Below, piece after piece: positions 1 through 8,819 of a stretch of 64,000 nt of DNA (positions are counted from its first letter, which is position 1; every line of letters begins with the position of its first letter). A model generated the notes under the pieces. It ran no database searches. It had not been told where the DNA came from and worked only from the letters and a program-made list of their open reading frames with translations. Position numbers and translations under genes: made by a program. The stretch spans positions 1-64,000 of the forward strand of contig JAFQJB010000009.1 of the NCBI GenBank assembly GCA_017397305.1. Direction: 5' to 3'. The stretch comes from Clostridia bacterium. GTDB lineage: Bacteria; Bacillota; Clostridia; Christensenellales; Borkfalkiaceae.

Positions 1-171
1 TCTATTCTGAAAGCAATATATTTTCAGACAATATAGGCATTAATGCAAGACCTGTAATCAGCGAAGCAAACATTGTCTACTACTTAGGCACTGACTTTAA
101 CTCCGCTCGACTTGCATGTATTAAGCACACCGCCAGCGTTCGTCCTGAGCCAGAATCAAACTCTTAAGTTT
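1..171 (-). rRNA. 16S ribosomal RNA, 5' end (partial)
   Basis: On the minus strand the conserved 16S start AGAGTTTGATTCTGGCTCAG begins at 164 and continues through the GAACGCTGGCGG and ACATGCAAGTCGAG blocks. The mature 5' end is near 171; the rest of the gene lies beyond the left edge. After GTCGAGCGG (about 110-104) more than 100 nt pass without reaching the GGCGGACGGG block. In E. coli that gap is about 40 nt, so helix 6/V1 is expanded here. The expansion contains local inverted repeats (AGACAAT/ATTGTCT, TCTGAAA/TTTCAGA). Confidence 0.97.
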
Positions 172-400
172 AATTATTTAAAGCCGAGTCCGTAGACTCA
201 ACTGCTCTAACGATTTTCGCTTGTTTAGCGTTTATTGTGTCAATTAATGACTGTTTTCAAGTACATATTTCATACTCAAAAGATTTTGACAGAAACTTTC
301 AAAATAACTATTATTTCGTCTTATTTCCTTCTATTCAATTTTTAAACAACTTTCGACAACAGCGGTTGTCGTTTGCTATCACCTGAGCGACAGCCTACAT

Positions 401-429
401 ATAATAACATAAGCATTTCTTTAAGTCAA
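401..429 (-). promoter_or_regulatory. rrn promoter P2
   Basis: Minus strand: TTGACT (429-424), 17-nt spacer, TATTAT (406-401). Predicted start near 394, about 220 nt upstream of the mature 16S end. It is the nearer of two tandem rrn promoters. Confidence 0.8.
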
Positions 430-612
430 GCATTTTTTCGGGGTTTTTTAAACTTTTTTTAACTTTTTTCAAAAAATTTTTTGACCCACAAAATATTGTG
501 TTTTTTCGCCTTTCAGCCACTATATTTTGAATTTGCTTTGACGTAAAATCATTAAATAATATCTAACGATTTTGCCTATGCAATTTGCACTCTCTTTTAG
601 AGAGCATTACCG

Positions 613-641
613 ATTATAAAGGAAAAGAACTGTTTTGTCAA
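613..641 (-). promoter_or_regulatory. rrn promoter P1
   Basis: Minus strand: perfect consensus TTGACA (641-636), 17-nt spacer, TATAAT (618-613), preceded by A/T-rich tracts (642-700) that could act as an UP element. Predicted start near 606, giving a leader of about 435 nt before 16S. Confidence 0.85.
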
Positions 642-799
642 CCGTTTTTTCGACATTTTTAAAACTTTTTTAAAAATCTTTAAAAATCTTTTTTCTCCGC
701 CCTTTTCTCTCCTCTTTTATATGCCCCTTATATACGCGCGCGCACGCGTAACATTATTATTATATATATAATAGTCACGACGGCTACCTTGAATCAAAC
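642..799. other. A/T-rich region with alternating CG/TA tract upstream of rrn
   Basis: No gene seen. 642-720 is A/T-rich. 730-751 is alternating purine/pyrimidine (TATACGCGCGCGCACGCG), followed by a TATATATA run around 762-770, a sequence type that can form Z-DNA or melt easily. A role in rRNA transcription is inference. Confidence 0.5.
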
Positions 800-832
800 A
801 AAAAAGCAGACCGATAATCAGTCTGCTTTTTT
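800..832 (-). terminator. Rho-independent terminator of the LRR gene
   Basis: Inverted repeat AAAAAAGCAGAC / GTCTGCTTTTTT around a 9-nt loop, just beyond the stop codon of the LRR gene. It has T-runs in both directions and could also stop readthrough toward it. Confidence 0.85.
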
Positions 833-846
833 AAGTTTTACATTAA

Positions 847-3102
847 TTACTTTTGGATAGGAGTGGGAACACCTTCTACCATTTCCCAATTTCCAAGATA
901 GTAAACGTTAGTTCTCTTACTAATCCAGTTCTTCCAACCACTAGGTTGAACGTCGATATTACAGAAGATAAAGCAATCTTTATAATAAGTGAATGCATTT
1001 TCACCGATAGTTGTTACAGCTTCGGGAATAATGAAGGTCTTGAGTCCTGAACAGCCATCGAATGCCAAGTTAGCAATCGTCGTAAGCTTGCTATCATCTG
1101 CGAAGTTAACTGCAGTGAGAGAAGTACATTTTGCAAATGCTTGAGTACCGATTTCGGTTACACTTGCGGGAACAACAACTTTTTCAATATTAGTACCAAC
1201 GAAAGCATAACTCTTAATCTTTGTAACCTCAGGCAAGGTAAATTCAGTTGCGGTGCCAATATATCTAACGAGAGTTTTTTCTGCACCATCAGTGAATACT
1301 ACAAATCCAGCGGTATCCGTGAGTTTGCTTGCAGTGTCGTCGGTGTAGACCGCCAACAAGTATTTACCAACGTCACCAGCACCAGAACCAATCTTAACGT
1401 CTACGCTTGACTTATTCCATGCCTCAACGAGATAGTAGCAGTTGGTGAATGCGAATTGGTTTATCTTCTTAACGTTTGCACCCAAGGTGAGTTTGTTAAG
1501 ACTGTAACAACCATAGAATGCCAATCTAGAAATTTCTTCTACGTCCAAACTAATACTTGTTTGAAGAACGTCATTAATATAGAGGTTGTGCGCGAGCGAA
1601 AGGGGGTTTGCACCGATGTTTGCATAGGTGTTCTTTGCCCATTGTTCGACAGTGCCTTGATAGTTAACCTTTGTCAAAGCCGTGCAGTTTTGGAATGCGT
1701 TGCTTTCGAAAGCCTTAACGTTGTTGGTTAAAGTTACCGTCTTCAAGGTTTTGCAGCCATTGAATGCGTTTGCTCTAACCTTTTCAACGTTGATGGTTGC
1801 ATTTTCCAAAGTTGTACCACCGATAATCAAGTTTGCAACTGCGCCATCAGTCTTTTCACAAGCGAGCGGGTTTGCTTGGTTGTTCTTGAATTCTATCGAA
1901 GCCCATTTGTCAACCGTACCATTATATTTAACGGTTAGAAGGTTAGAACAACCAGCGAATGCGTCTTCACCGATTGAAACTACACTTTCGGGAATGATAA
2001 TTTCTTTAATCTTCTTATTGTTGAGGAAGGTACCGTCGTTAATACCTACAACGTCTGTATCGATAGTAACACTTTCAGCATCGCCGAAGTACTTAACGAG
2101 CGCGCCTTCGTACATCCAAATACCATTCTGTTCTTCAAGAATTTCTTTGCCAGAAGACAAGGTGAAAATGTTTTTAGCATACAAACCAACGTTACCAGTA
2201 CCCTTAGAGTTGTTTCTGTCCTCTTTGTAATTTAATTGAACGTCAATGTTTGATTTGTTATGAATTTCAATCAAACTCTTGCATCCGTTGAATGCTTCTA
2301 TGCCGATATTTACAAGGCTTTGGGGAAGAACAACCGACAAGATTTCGGTGCTGTTTTCAAATGCCTTAGAAGCAACAACCAAAGTGCCGTCCTTAATAGC
2401 ATACTTACCTTCGATAAGTCTATCGGTGTCAAACAAGTATTTGCCAACGTAAAGGGTCTTTCCTGCACCTTCAATATCATCCCAGTTAGATGCGGTGTTG
2501 TAAATCTTCGTGTTCTTGATTGCATCTGAGCCGATGCTTGTAATCTTGTCAGACAACTTCAAAGTTTCAAGCTTTGTGCAACCTGCAAATGCTTCTTTAG
2601 GAAGATCGGTGAGCGATTCGGGAATTTCAACAGTCTTTAATGAAGAACAACCTGCGAATGCACCGTCAAGCATTTGTTTAAGCCCAGAGGGGAAAACAAT
2701 TTCTTTAAGAGAAGAACAACCCCTAAACGCATCGGTACCGATGTATTCAAGTTTACTACCCTCTTCAAATTCTATCTTTTCAAGTTTTTTGCAATCGTAG
2801 AAAGCCTTTGAATTGATAGTAGTTACGCAAGCGGGAACCTTGATAGATTTAATATCGGTGGCGCTGAACGCTTCGGTATCAATCGTGGTGATATCTTGCC
2901 TGTAATAAGTGTGTGCAAGAACAATATCGGTCTCATCCCCCGTGTACTTGCCCACAACCGCATAATCGTGCGACATATTGTAATAGGTTACGTCCTCAGT
3001 AAAGTCCCATTTACCCTTGGGGCCAACACAAGCCACAAAGTAGTAAATAATGAGCCCGATTAATAGGAGGCACGATACTGCACCAATGATAAGTTTCTTC
3101 AT
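847..3102 (-). CDS. BspA-like leucine-rich-repeat lipoprotein
   Basis: A 751-residue extracytoplasmic protein. The N-terminus has MKK, then a hydrophobic stretch (residues 4-25) ending in FVAC, a plausible lipobox with Cys25, so probably membrane-anchored and surface-exposed. The rest is made of BspA/LRR_5-type units (AFxxCxxLxxVxIPxSVxxIGxxAF), repeated from about residue 85 to the C-terminus. Two units carry the inserted pattern YxGTVxxWA...ANPL. Such proteins usually mediate binding to host or other cells; no ligand can be read here. AAAAGGAG precedes the ATG, a consensus promoter lies upstream, and a terminator follows, so it is monocistronic. Family assignment is strong, function inferred. 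Confidence 0.88.
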   Translation of the reverse strand: MKKLIIGAVSCLLLIGLIIYYFVACVGPKGKWDFTEDVTYYNMSHDYAVVGKYTGDETDIVLAHTYYRQDITTIDTEAFSATDIKSIKVPACVTTINSKAFYDCKKLEKIEFEEGSKLEYIGTDAFRGCSSLKEIVFPSGLKQMLDGAFAGCSSLKTVEIPESLTDLPKEAFAGCTKLETLKLSDKITSIGSDAIKNTKIYNTASNWDDIEGAGKTLYVGKYLFDTDRLIEGKYAIKDGTLVVASKAFENSTEILSVVLPQSLVNIGIEAFNGCKSLIEIHNKSNIDVQLNYKEDRNNSKGTGNVGLYAKNIFTLSSGKEILEEQNGIWMYEGALVKYFGDAESVTIDTDVVGINDGTFLNNKKIKEIIIPESVVSIGEDAFAGCSNLLTVKYNGTVDKWASIEFKNNQANPLACEKTDGAVANLIIGGTTLENATINVEKVRANAFNGCKTLKTVTLTNNVKAFESNAFQNCTALTKVNYQGTVEQWAKNTYANIGANPLSLAHNLYINDVLQTSISLDVEEISRLAFYGCYSLNKLTLGANVKKINQFAFTNCYYLVEAWNKSSVDVKIGSGAGDVGKYLLAVYTDDTASKLTDTAGFVVFTDGAEKTLVRYIGTATEFTLPEVTKIKSYAFVGTNIEKVVVPASVTEIGTQAFAKCTSLTAVNFADDSKLTTIANLAFDGCSGLKTFIIPEAVTTIGENAFTYYKDCFIFCNIDVQPSGWKNWISKRTNVYYLGNWEMVEGVPTPIQK

Positions 3103-3143
3103 ATTTCATCTCCTTTTCAGTACATCATCATATATGCTATATA

Positions 3144-3172
3144 ATTATATTATAATTATTTAGTGATGTCAA
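3144..3172 (-). promoter_or_regulatory. Promoter of the LRR lipoprotein gene
   Basis: Minus strand TTGACA (3172-3167), 17-nt spacer, TATAAT (3149-3144): full consensus on both boxes, 42 nt upstream of the start codon. Confidence 0.85.
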
Positions 3173-3287
3173 GCGATGAACAAATAAATTTTTTAAAAAA
3201 AGCCCTAATTTCCACACTTTCCCAGTCGCCCAAAAACGTGCATTTTGTTGACTTTTTTGGCTTTTTTCGTCCACCAACGATAAAAAA

Positions 3288-3320
3288 AGAAAAAACGCGA
3301 CGTTTCCGCCTCGTTTTTTG
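3288..3320 (-). terminator. Probable terminator downstream of mnmA
   Basis: AAAAAACGCGA ... TCGTTTTTT imperfect inverted repeat with T-runs on both strands. It is the only terminator-like structure between mnmA and the LRR promoter, and lies beyond the repeat at 3360-3583. Confidence 0.5.
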
Positions 3321-3359
3321 CGTTTTATTGAATTAATTTTACATCTCGAAATTTACAAC

Positions 3360-3583
3360 CCATTGTTTAAAAATTATAAACAGGCAGGTCAAGGCGCACG
3401 AGCATTGCGAAGTGGCGCGCACTTTTTGTACGTAACACAAGCAACGCGGAGTTGCGACATTAACAAGTATAATTTAAGGGTTTAGAAACAAGTTTGGCTA
3501 GGCTCGAGAGCCAAAACAGACGAGATAGAACGCCCGTTCATCGAGATTGTTTTGGCGAATCAGTTAACGACGCCAAACGCAGT
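3360..3583. repeat. Degenerate intergenic repeat, family G copy 1
   Basis: Non-coding segment between the mnmA stop and its terminator. Blocks occur in the same order as in 8820-8977: GGCAGGTCAAGG, TTAGAAACAAG, GGCTCGAGAG and TTCATCGAGAT. It also has GCCAAAA ... TTTTGGC arms (about 3511 and 3551). Divergent but collinear, so probably an old dispersed element. No ORF. Confidence 0.45.
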
Positions 3584-4795
<1,212 letters not shown>

Positions 4796-4834
4796 GTATG
4801 CATTAATATAATTTTTTTCATTTAGGAGGATTTT

Positions 4835-6166
4835 ATGAGTACCGACGGCTCGGTTCCGTTACAAACCTTGTTTCTTGCAGGGTTTACCCCATCTTTTAGC
4901 ACTGGCTTATTTATAGCCATACTGGCTTTGATTTTGATGTCAGCCTTTTTTTCTTCAACTGAAACTGCATTTTCTTGCGCAAACAAGATTAAACTTCGCT
5001 CGCTTGCAACAAACGGTAATAAGCGCGCAAAAAAAGTTCTTGACCTTGCGGAAGATAACTACGATAAATTTATAAGCTCCGTTTTAATCGGCAATAATAT
5101 CGTTAACCTTTCGGCAACGACGCTTGCAACTATATTTTTTGCTGGGCTAATTGCTGACGGGAACACCTCGGCACTTGTGTCCACAGCCGTTATGACGGCG
5201 GGGGTTTTGATTTTTGGTGAGATTACGCCAAAGTTTATTGCAAAAACCTATCCCGAAAAGCTTTCAATGGGTTTTTACCCCATAATTAAATTGTTCTACT
5301 ACGTGTTCTATCCCCTAAACCTTATCTTTGGCGGTTGGAAATGGCTTCTTAGCAAGGTATTCCGCCTTAAAACCGAAGAGGTGGTTACTGAAGACGAGAT
5401 TATGACTATCGTTGAAGAGGCGGAAGAAGACGGAACGCTTAACACCGAGGAAACAAAACTTATCCGTTCGGTTATTGAGTTTGACGACCTAGAGGTTGGC
5501 GACATACTTGTTCCTAGGGTAAACATCGTTGCAATAGACGTTTCTTCTACAATGGAAGAAATAAGAAAGGTCTTTGACAACGAAGGATATTCTAGAATTC
5601 CCGTGTATAAAGATTCGGTGGACACTATTATCGGCACTATTCACCAAAAAGACTTTTATACCGCATACCTTCGTGGCAAGAAAGGTATTGATGGAATTAT
5701 GCAAAATGCCTTCTACACCACCGAACACGCAAAGATTTCCGACCTGCTACGTCAATTACAAAAGAAAAAAGTGCACATCGCCGTTGTTTTGGACGAATAC
5801 GGCGGAACACTCGGTATCGTTACTTTAGAGGATATTTTGGAAGAATTGGTTGGTGAAATTTACGACGAGCACGACGAGGAAGTTCACCACTATAAACAAA
5901 TCGACGAAAACGTTTATTTGGTAAACGGCAATGCGCCCCTTTCTGAAACTTTTGAGTTCTTTGAACTGGATAAGGACGAAGAAGAGGAGTTTGAGGCAAG
6001 TACGGTAAGCGGTTGGATTATCGAAATGCTTGGCGAAATACCAAGGGTTGGCGCAACCGTAACGCACAAAAACTTGGACGTTGAAGTTACAAAATCTACC
6101 GTCAAGAAAATTATTCAAGTAAAGGTTATCAAAAACCAAATTGAAACCGAAGAAACTGAAGATTAA
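4835..6166 (+). CDS. CNNM/CorC (HlyC-type) membrane protein with CBS pair
   Basis: 443 aa. The N-terminal DUF21/CNNM transmembrane domain spans roughly residues 15-165 with several hydrophobic helices; the start of the domain reads SAFFSSTETAFSCANKIKL. Then come two CBS domains (about 200-325, containing LVPRVNIVAIDV and IAVVLDEYGGTLGIVTLEDI) and a C-terminal CorC_HlyC domain (about 345-430). Members move or sense divalent cations, notably magnesium; the historical hemolysin name is not evidence of toxicity. Good ribosome site (TTAGGAGG). Monocistronic. Substrate not readable from sequence. Confidence 0.9.
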   Translation: MSTDGSVPLQTLFLAGFTPSFSTGLFIAILALILMSAFFSSTETAFSCANKIKLRSLATNGNKRAKKVLDLAEDNYDKFISSVLIGNNIVNLSATTLATIFFAGLIADGNTSALVSTAVMTAGVLIFGEITPKFIAKTYPEKLSMGFYPIIKLFYYVFYPLNLIFGGWKWLLSKVFRLKTEEVVTEDEIMTIVEEAEEDGTLNTEETKLIRSVIEFDDLEVGDILVPRVNIVAIDVSSTMEEIRKVFDNEGYSRIPVYKDSVDTIIGTIHQKDFYTAYLRGKKGIDGIMQNAFYTTEHAKISDLLRQLQKKKVHIAVVLDEYGGTLGIVTLEDILEELVGEIYDEHDEEVHHYKQIDENVYLVNGNAPLSETFEFFELDKDEEEEFEASTVSGWIIEMLGEIPRVGATVTHKNLDVEVTKSTVKKIIQVKVIKNQIETEETED

Positions 6167-6209
6167 AAACGTTCACTGCCACTTTCCCACTGCGTTAAGT
6201 GGCAGTTAT

Positions 6210-6286
6210 GCACTTGTAGCCCAACTGGATAGAGCATCGCCCTCCGACGGCGAAGGTTGTGGGTTCGACTCCCGCCAAGTGCACCA
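6210..6286 (+). tRNA. tRNA-Arg (anticodon CCG)
   Basis: 77 nt with encoded CCA. Acceptor stem GCACTTG/CAAGTGC, anticodon stem TCGCC/GGCGA around loop CTCCGAC (anticodon CCG, codon CGG), T-arm GTGGGTTCGACTCCCGC. Cloverleaf is complete. Its last 20 nt are repeated at 6433-6452. Confidence 0.95.
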
Positions 6287-6452
6287 AACAAGAACAAAAC
6301 AAGTGATTTCCCATACTTCTACACTGCTACTTGGAGAGCAAGGGAGTCGAATTAGGAGAAAATTGCGTATGCAATTTGTCCGGAGGACTAAACAGTCCAG
6401 CGGACTGTTTATCGGGAAGGCCACACAGGTGGGACTCCCGCCAAGTGCACCA
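6287..6452 (+). mobile_element. tRNA-Arg-adjacent hairpin element with duplicated tRNA 3' end
   Basis: The tRNA 3' end GACTCCCGCCAAGTGCACCA (6267-6286) recurs exactly at 6433-6452, 166 bp downstream, the geometry of an attachment-site duplication. Between the copies are small perfect hairpins (AAATTGC gtat GCAATTT; AAACAGTCC agc GGACTGTTT) and GGGAGTCGAATTAGGAG, which resembles an inverted T-arm. No ORF of plausible coding character. Too small to encode an integrase. A similar arrangement follows tRNA-Leu at 55638-55791. Confidence 0.6.
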
Positions 6453-6600
6453 CGTCGAAGCACCGCATTACGTCAGCAGTTTGCTATTGCAAACAGCACG
6501 ACAGACGGCGGGCTTCTCCTTTTTCCCAAAAATCTTTTGCTATGCAAAATCTTTTCGGGAACCCTAATAACACTTGCTACTTTGGTGCGTTTTTCACATG
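6453..6600. repeat. Hairpin-rich non-coding stretch before maf
   Basis: Contains further short hairpins: CAGTTTGC tatt GCAAACAG (about 6477-6497) and a nested TCTTTTGC tatg CAAAATCTTTTCGGGA region with CCC AAAAA flanks (about 6525-6565). No gene seen. It probably belongs to the same element or is another hairpin insertion. Confidence 0.4.
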
Positions 6601-6646
6601 TCCAAGTATACCAAGTAGAATTAAAAAATAATACACTTTACAAACT

Positions 6647-7213
6647 ATGAAACTTATTTTAGCAAGCAATTCTCCAAGGCGGAGGGAAATATTGAAAGAG
6701 GCGGGGTTTACTTTTGACGTTGTAGTTACCCCTTTTGAAGAAAAGGACGTTGCCCTATCCCCTATTGAAACGGCGGTAAACAACGCACTAGGCAAAGCAA
6801 CGGCAACTTTTAATAGCCTTCGCGATAAGGACGCGGTTGTTTTGGGGGCGGATACAGTGGTTTATTTTAACGATTGTATTTTAGGTAAACCAAAGGATAG
6901 CGAGGACGCAGCGAAAATGCTTAAAACTTTGTCGGGCAACACCCACACGGTCGTTACGGGATATGCTATTATCACCCAAAACGGCGCACTATCGGGGTTT
7001 AGTGAAAGCAAAGTTACCTTTAACACCCTTACTAAAGAGCAAATCGACCAATACGTTAAAAGCGGAAAACCGCTTGATAAGGCGGGTGCATACGGAATAC
7101 AAGACGGCTATAACTTGGTGAAAACCTTTGAGGGTAGCCTTAATAACGTTATAGGCTTGCCCATAGAACAAATTGCACCAATACTAAAAGAGAAAATGAA
7201 AACCGATAACTAA
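6647..7213 (+). CDS. maf: Maf family nucleoside triphosphate pyrophosphatase
   Basis: 188 aa. The N-terminus LILASNSPRRREIL carries the Maf motif SxSPRR. GADTVVYFNDCILGKPKD is the conserved nucleotide/metal-binding block, and GKPLDKAGAYGIQDGY the dTTP/UTP-type signature. The family hydrolyses dTTP/UTP or modified nucleotides to monophosphates. No Shine-Dalgarno is visible: the 20 nt upstream of ATG are A/T-only with one ACAC. The start is fixed by the conserved N-terminus, so initiation may be leaderless or SD-independent. It overlaps its own terminator (7201-7227). Confidence 0.93.
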   Translation: MKLILASNSPRRREILKEAGFTFDVVVTPFEEKDVALSPIETAVNNALGKATATFNSLRDKDAVVLGADTVVYFNDCILGKPKDSEDAAKMLKTLSGNTHTVVTGYAIITQNGALSGFSESKVTFNTLTKEQIDQYVKSGKPLDKAGAYGIQDGYNLVKTFEGSLNNVIGLPIEQIAPILKEKMKTDN

Positions 7214-7227
7214 ATCGGTTTTTTTAT
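7201..7227 (+). terminator. Terminator of maf
   Basis: AACCGAT aactaa ATCGGTTTTTTT; the left arm is formed by the last codons of maf and the stop codon lies in the loop. Confidence 0.75.
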
Positions 7228-7236
7228 TTTAAAAAC

Positions 7237-7444
7237 TTGATAAAAATTTTTTAATATGTTATACTAATTTTGCCAAACAATTCATATTTAATAAAGACGC
7301 ATAAAATATTTAAATACACGGACAATAATTGCAATTACGCAATTCCACCGTGTTATTGGTATTTTATGCTAATAATCGAATTGTTTGGCGACAATCGGAG
7401 TTTGCGTTTTTGTATGCGCTGACCTCGGTTGGCGCATTTTTTTA
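7237..7444 (+). promoter_or_regulatory. Promoter and structured leader with terminator (candidate riboregulator, copy 1)
   Basis: Promoter TTGATA (7237-7242), 17 nt, TATACT (7260-7265). The transcript then starts almost directly with a rod-like hairpin. Its stems are GCCAAACAATTC/GAATTGTTTGGC (7272-7283 with 7378-7389), GCATAAAATA/TATTTTATGC, and CACGG...CCGTG with AATTGC/GCAATT at the tip. It is followed by a segment GTTTGCGTTTTTG that can pair with TGCGCTGAC, competing with terminator ATGCGC ... GCGCAT plus T7 (7414-7444). The RBS follows directly. The same order of parts occurs at 45161-45330. Confidence 0.65.
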
Positions 7445-7460
7445 TTTTTTTGGAGTGTTT

Positions 7461-7793
7461 ATGATAACAAAAGCATATTTATCCAAAATGAATTTGACCG
7501 CTTTAAGAGAACTTGGCTCAAACGTCGGTGTTAAAGCCCCCACCTCGCTTAAAAAGAGTGTACTGATTGAAGAAATTCTTTTGATACTTAACAATCAAAA
7601 AGAGCCTTCCTTTTCTAACTATGGAAGGCCGAAAATGATAAGCAATCTCGCTGAAATTGAGGGCTTAAAGGAAGAACTTTTAGAGCGTGCAAAAAAATCC
7701 CCCACCGCTAGCGAGTTAGAAACTAGGCTTGACAGGGCACTGAGCGAAATAAAAGAAGTTATCGTGCAAATATTACACAAAATAGAAAAATAA
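7461..7793 (+). CDS. Small Rho N-terminal-domain-like (SAP-like) protein
   Basis: 110 aa. Residues about 8-38 (LTALRELGSNVGVKAPTSLK, then KSVLIEEIL) match the helix-extended-loop-helix Rho_N pattern found in Rho and small nucleic-acid-binding proteins. The rest is charged and helical (residues 60-110), with no helicase part. The start at 7461 is chosen because GGAG lies 5 nt upstream; a longer frame from 7329 would run through the leader hairpin and terminator. Expression is probably controlled by the leader just upstream. Possible role: RNA/DNA binding, perhaps in termination control; this is inference. Confidence 0.7.
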   Translation: MITKAYLSKMNLTALRELGSNVGVKAPTSLKKSVLIEEILLILNNQKEPSFSNYGRPKMISNLAEIEGLKEELLERAKKSPTASELETRLDRALSEIKEVIVQILHKIEK

Positions 7794-7822
7794 AAAAAGC
7801 AATCTTTTTAGATTGCTTTTTT
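7793..7822. terminator. Bidirectional terminator
   Basis: AAAAAAGCAATCT ttt AGATTGCTTTTTT. Serves the Rho-N-like gene on plus; A-run on the left also allows use by purC transcripts on minus after they cross the repeat at 7841-7947. Confidence 0.85.
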
Positions 7823-7840
7823 GTTTGCAGTTTTTTTTAG

Positions 7841-7947
7841 TTTGACGAGTAAAACACAAAAAGGACGCGCGTTCTTGCAAGGGCGCATACATTGATAGTA
7901 TGTAACCGAGCAAAACGCAAAGTAATTTGCAGTGTTTTTCCGTCAAA
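7841..7947. repeat. Family F inverted-end repeat, copy 1
   Basis: 107 bp bounded by TTTGACGAGTAAAACAC and GTGTTTTTCCGTCAAA, imperfect terminal inverted repeats. Directly abuts the purC stop codon. Copies with almost the same ends lie at 24328-24435 and 42412-42519. The interior of this copy differs from the other two. No ORF. Confidence 0.7.
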
Positions 7948-7949
7948 AA

Positions 7950-8648
7950 TTATCTGTTGTTGATAAGTTTGGTAAGTTCGACAGGTTCAACGATTTTATC
8001 ACCCTTGTAAACACGCATGTTACCAGAAGCGATTTCGTCGATAAGAATAACTTCGCCGTTGTTGTAACCGAATTCGAACTTAATATCCCAAAGGTCAAGA
8101 CCGATTTTTGCAAGGTCGTCAGCGATAATCTTGGTGATTTTTAAGGTTTGAGCCTTCATGCTTTCGAACATTTCGGGGGTCATTACCTTAAGAGCTGCCA
8201 AACCTTCACCAGTAACTAGGGGGTCCCCCTTTTCGTCGTTTTTGAAAGTGCATTCAACGTAGCCACCTTCTAAGCGAGTGCCGTTTTTGATGTATTCGCC
8301 ATATCTTCTAATAAAGCTACCGGTTGCAACGAGACGGCAAATAACTTCTAAGCCAAGACCGCCTTGTGCTTTACCGAAACATTCTGCAGGAAGAACTTCC
8401 ATCGTAGCGTTTTCGATATCAGCCGAAACGTAGTGGGTTTTGATGCCTGCTTTTTTAAGCATTTCAAAATAATAAACAGACGTTTGGAGGTTTGCCTTGC
8501 CGATTCCGTCAATGGTCAAGCCAACGGAGTTTTCACCTGGGTCAAACACACCGTCTTTACCAGTGCAATCGTCCTTAAACTTAAGCAAAACGTTACCGTT
8601 TTCAAGTTGATATACGTCTTTAGTTTTTCCTTGATAAAGTTTTTTCAT
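7950..8648 (-). CDS. purC: Phosphoribosylaminoimidazole-succinocarboxamide synthase (PurC)
   Basis: 232 aa, usual length for bacterial SAICAR synthetase, which joins CAIR and aspartate with ATP in purine synthesis. Recognisable blocks are YQGKTKDVY (ATP loop) near the N-terminus, [16 protein letters not shown] in the middle and [12 protein letters not shown] near the C-terminus. AGAAGG precedes ATG. It stands alone with its own promoter, not in a pur operon; no purine riboswitch is visible upstream. Confidence 0.96.
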   Translation of the reverse strand: MKKLYQGKTKDVYQLENGNVLLKFKDDCTGKDGVFDPGENSVGLTIDGIGKANLQTSVYYFEMLKKAGIKTHYVSADIENATMEVLPAECFGKAQGGLGLEVICRLVATGSFIRRYGEYIKNGTRLEGGYVECTFKNDEKGDPLVTGEGLAALKVMTPEMFESMKAQTLKITKIIADDLAKIGLDLWDIKFEFGYNNGEVILIDEIASGNMRVYKGDKIVEPVELTKLINNR

Positions 8649-8682
8649 AAAAATACCTTCTTTTAATAGAATTTTCGTCTAT

Positions 8683-8711
8683 ATTATAACAAATTCCGCC
8701 TCTCAATGCAA
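8683..8711 (-). promoter_or_regulatory. purC promoter
   Basis: Minus strand TTGCAT (8711-8706), 17-nt spacer, TATAAT (8688-8683). Confidence 0.75.
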
Positions 8712-8772
8712 TTACTTAAAAGCAAATTACCAAAATTTTTTATTATACAATAAAAAAGCACTGCTTATATCA

Positions 8773-8806
8773 AAAAGCCACCGAAAATTCGGTGGCTTTT
8801 CTTTTC
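8773..8806. terminator. Bidirectional terminator
   Basis: AAAAAGCCACCGAA aa TTCGGTGGCTTTTC. On minus it ends in a T-run and is the likely terminator for the oxidoreductase operon whose stop is at 9091, leaving a 3' UTR of about 290 nt. Confidence 0.75.
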
Positions 8807-8819
8807 ACATATCTTGTTA

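Noticed and set aside
6141..6650. Long plus-strand ORF across tRNA-Arg
   Set aside because: It overlaps the tRNA and hairpin element, has no SD and no recognisable protein.
7329..7460. N-terminal extension of the Rho-N-like protein
   Set aside because: Runs through the leader hairpin and terminator; the downstream ATG has GGAG at correct distance.
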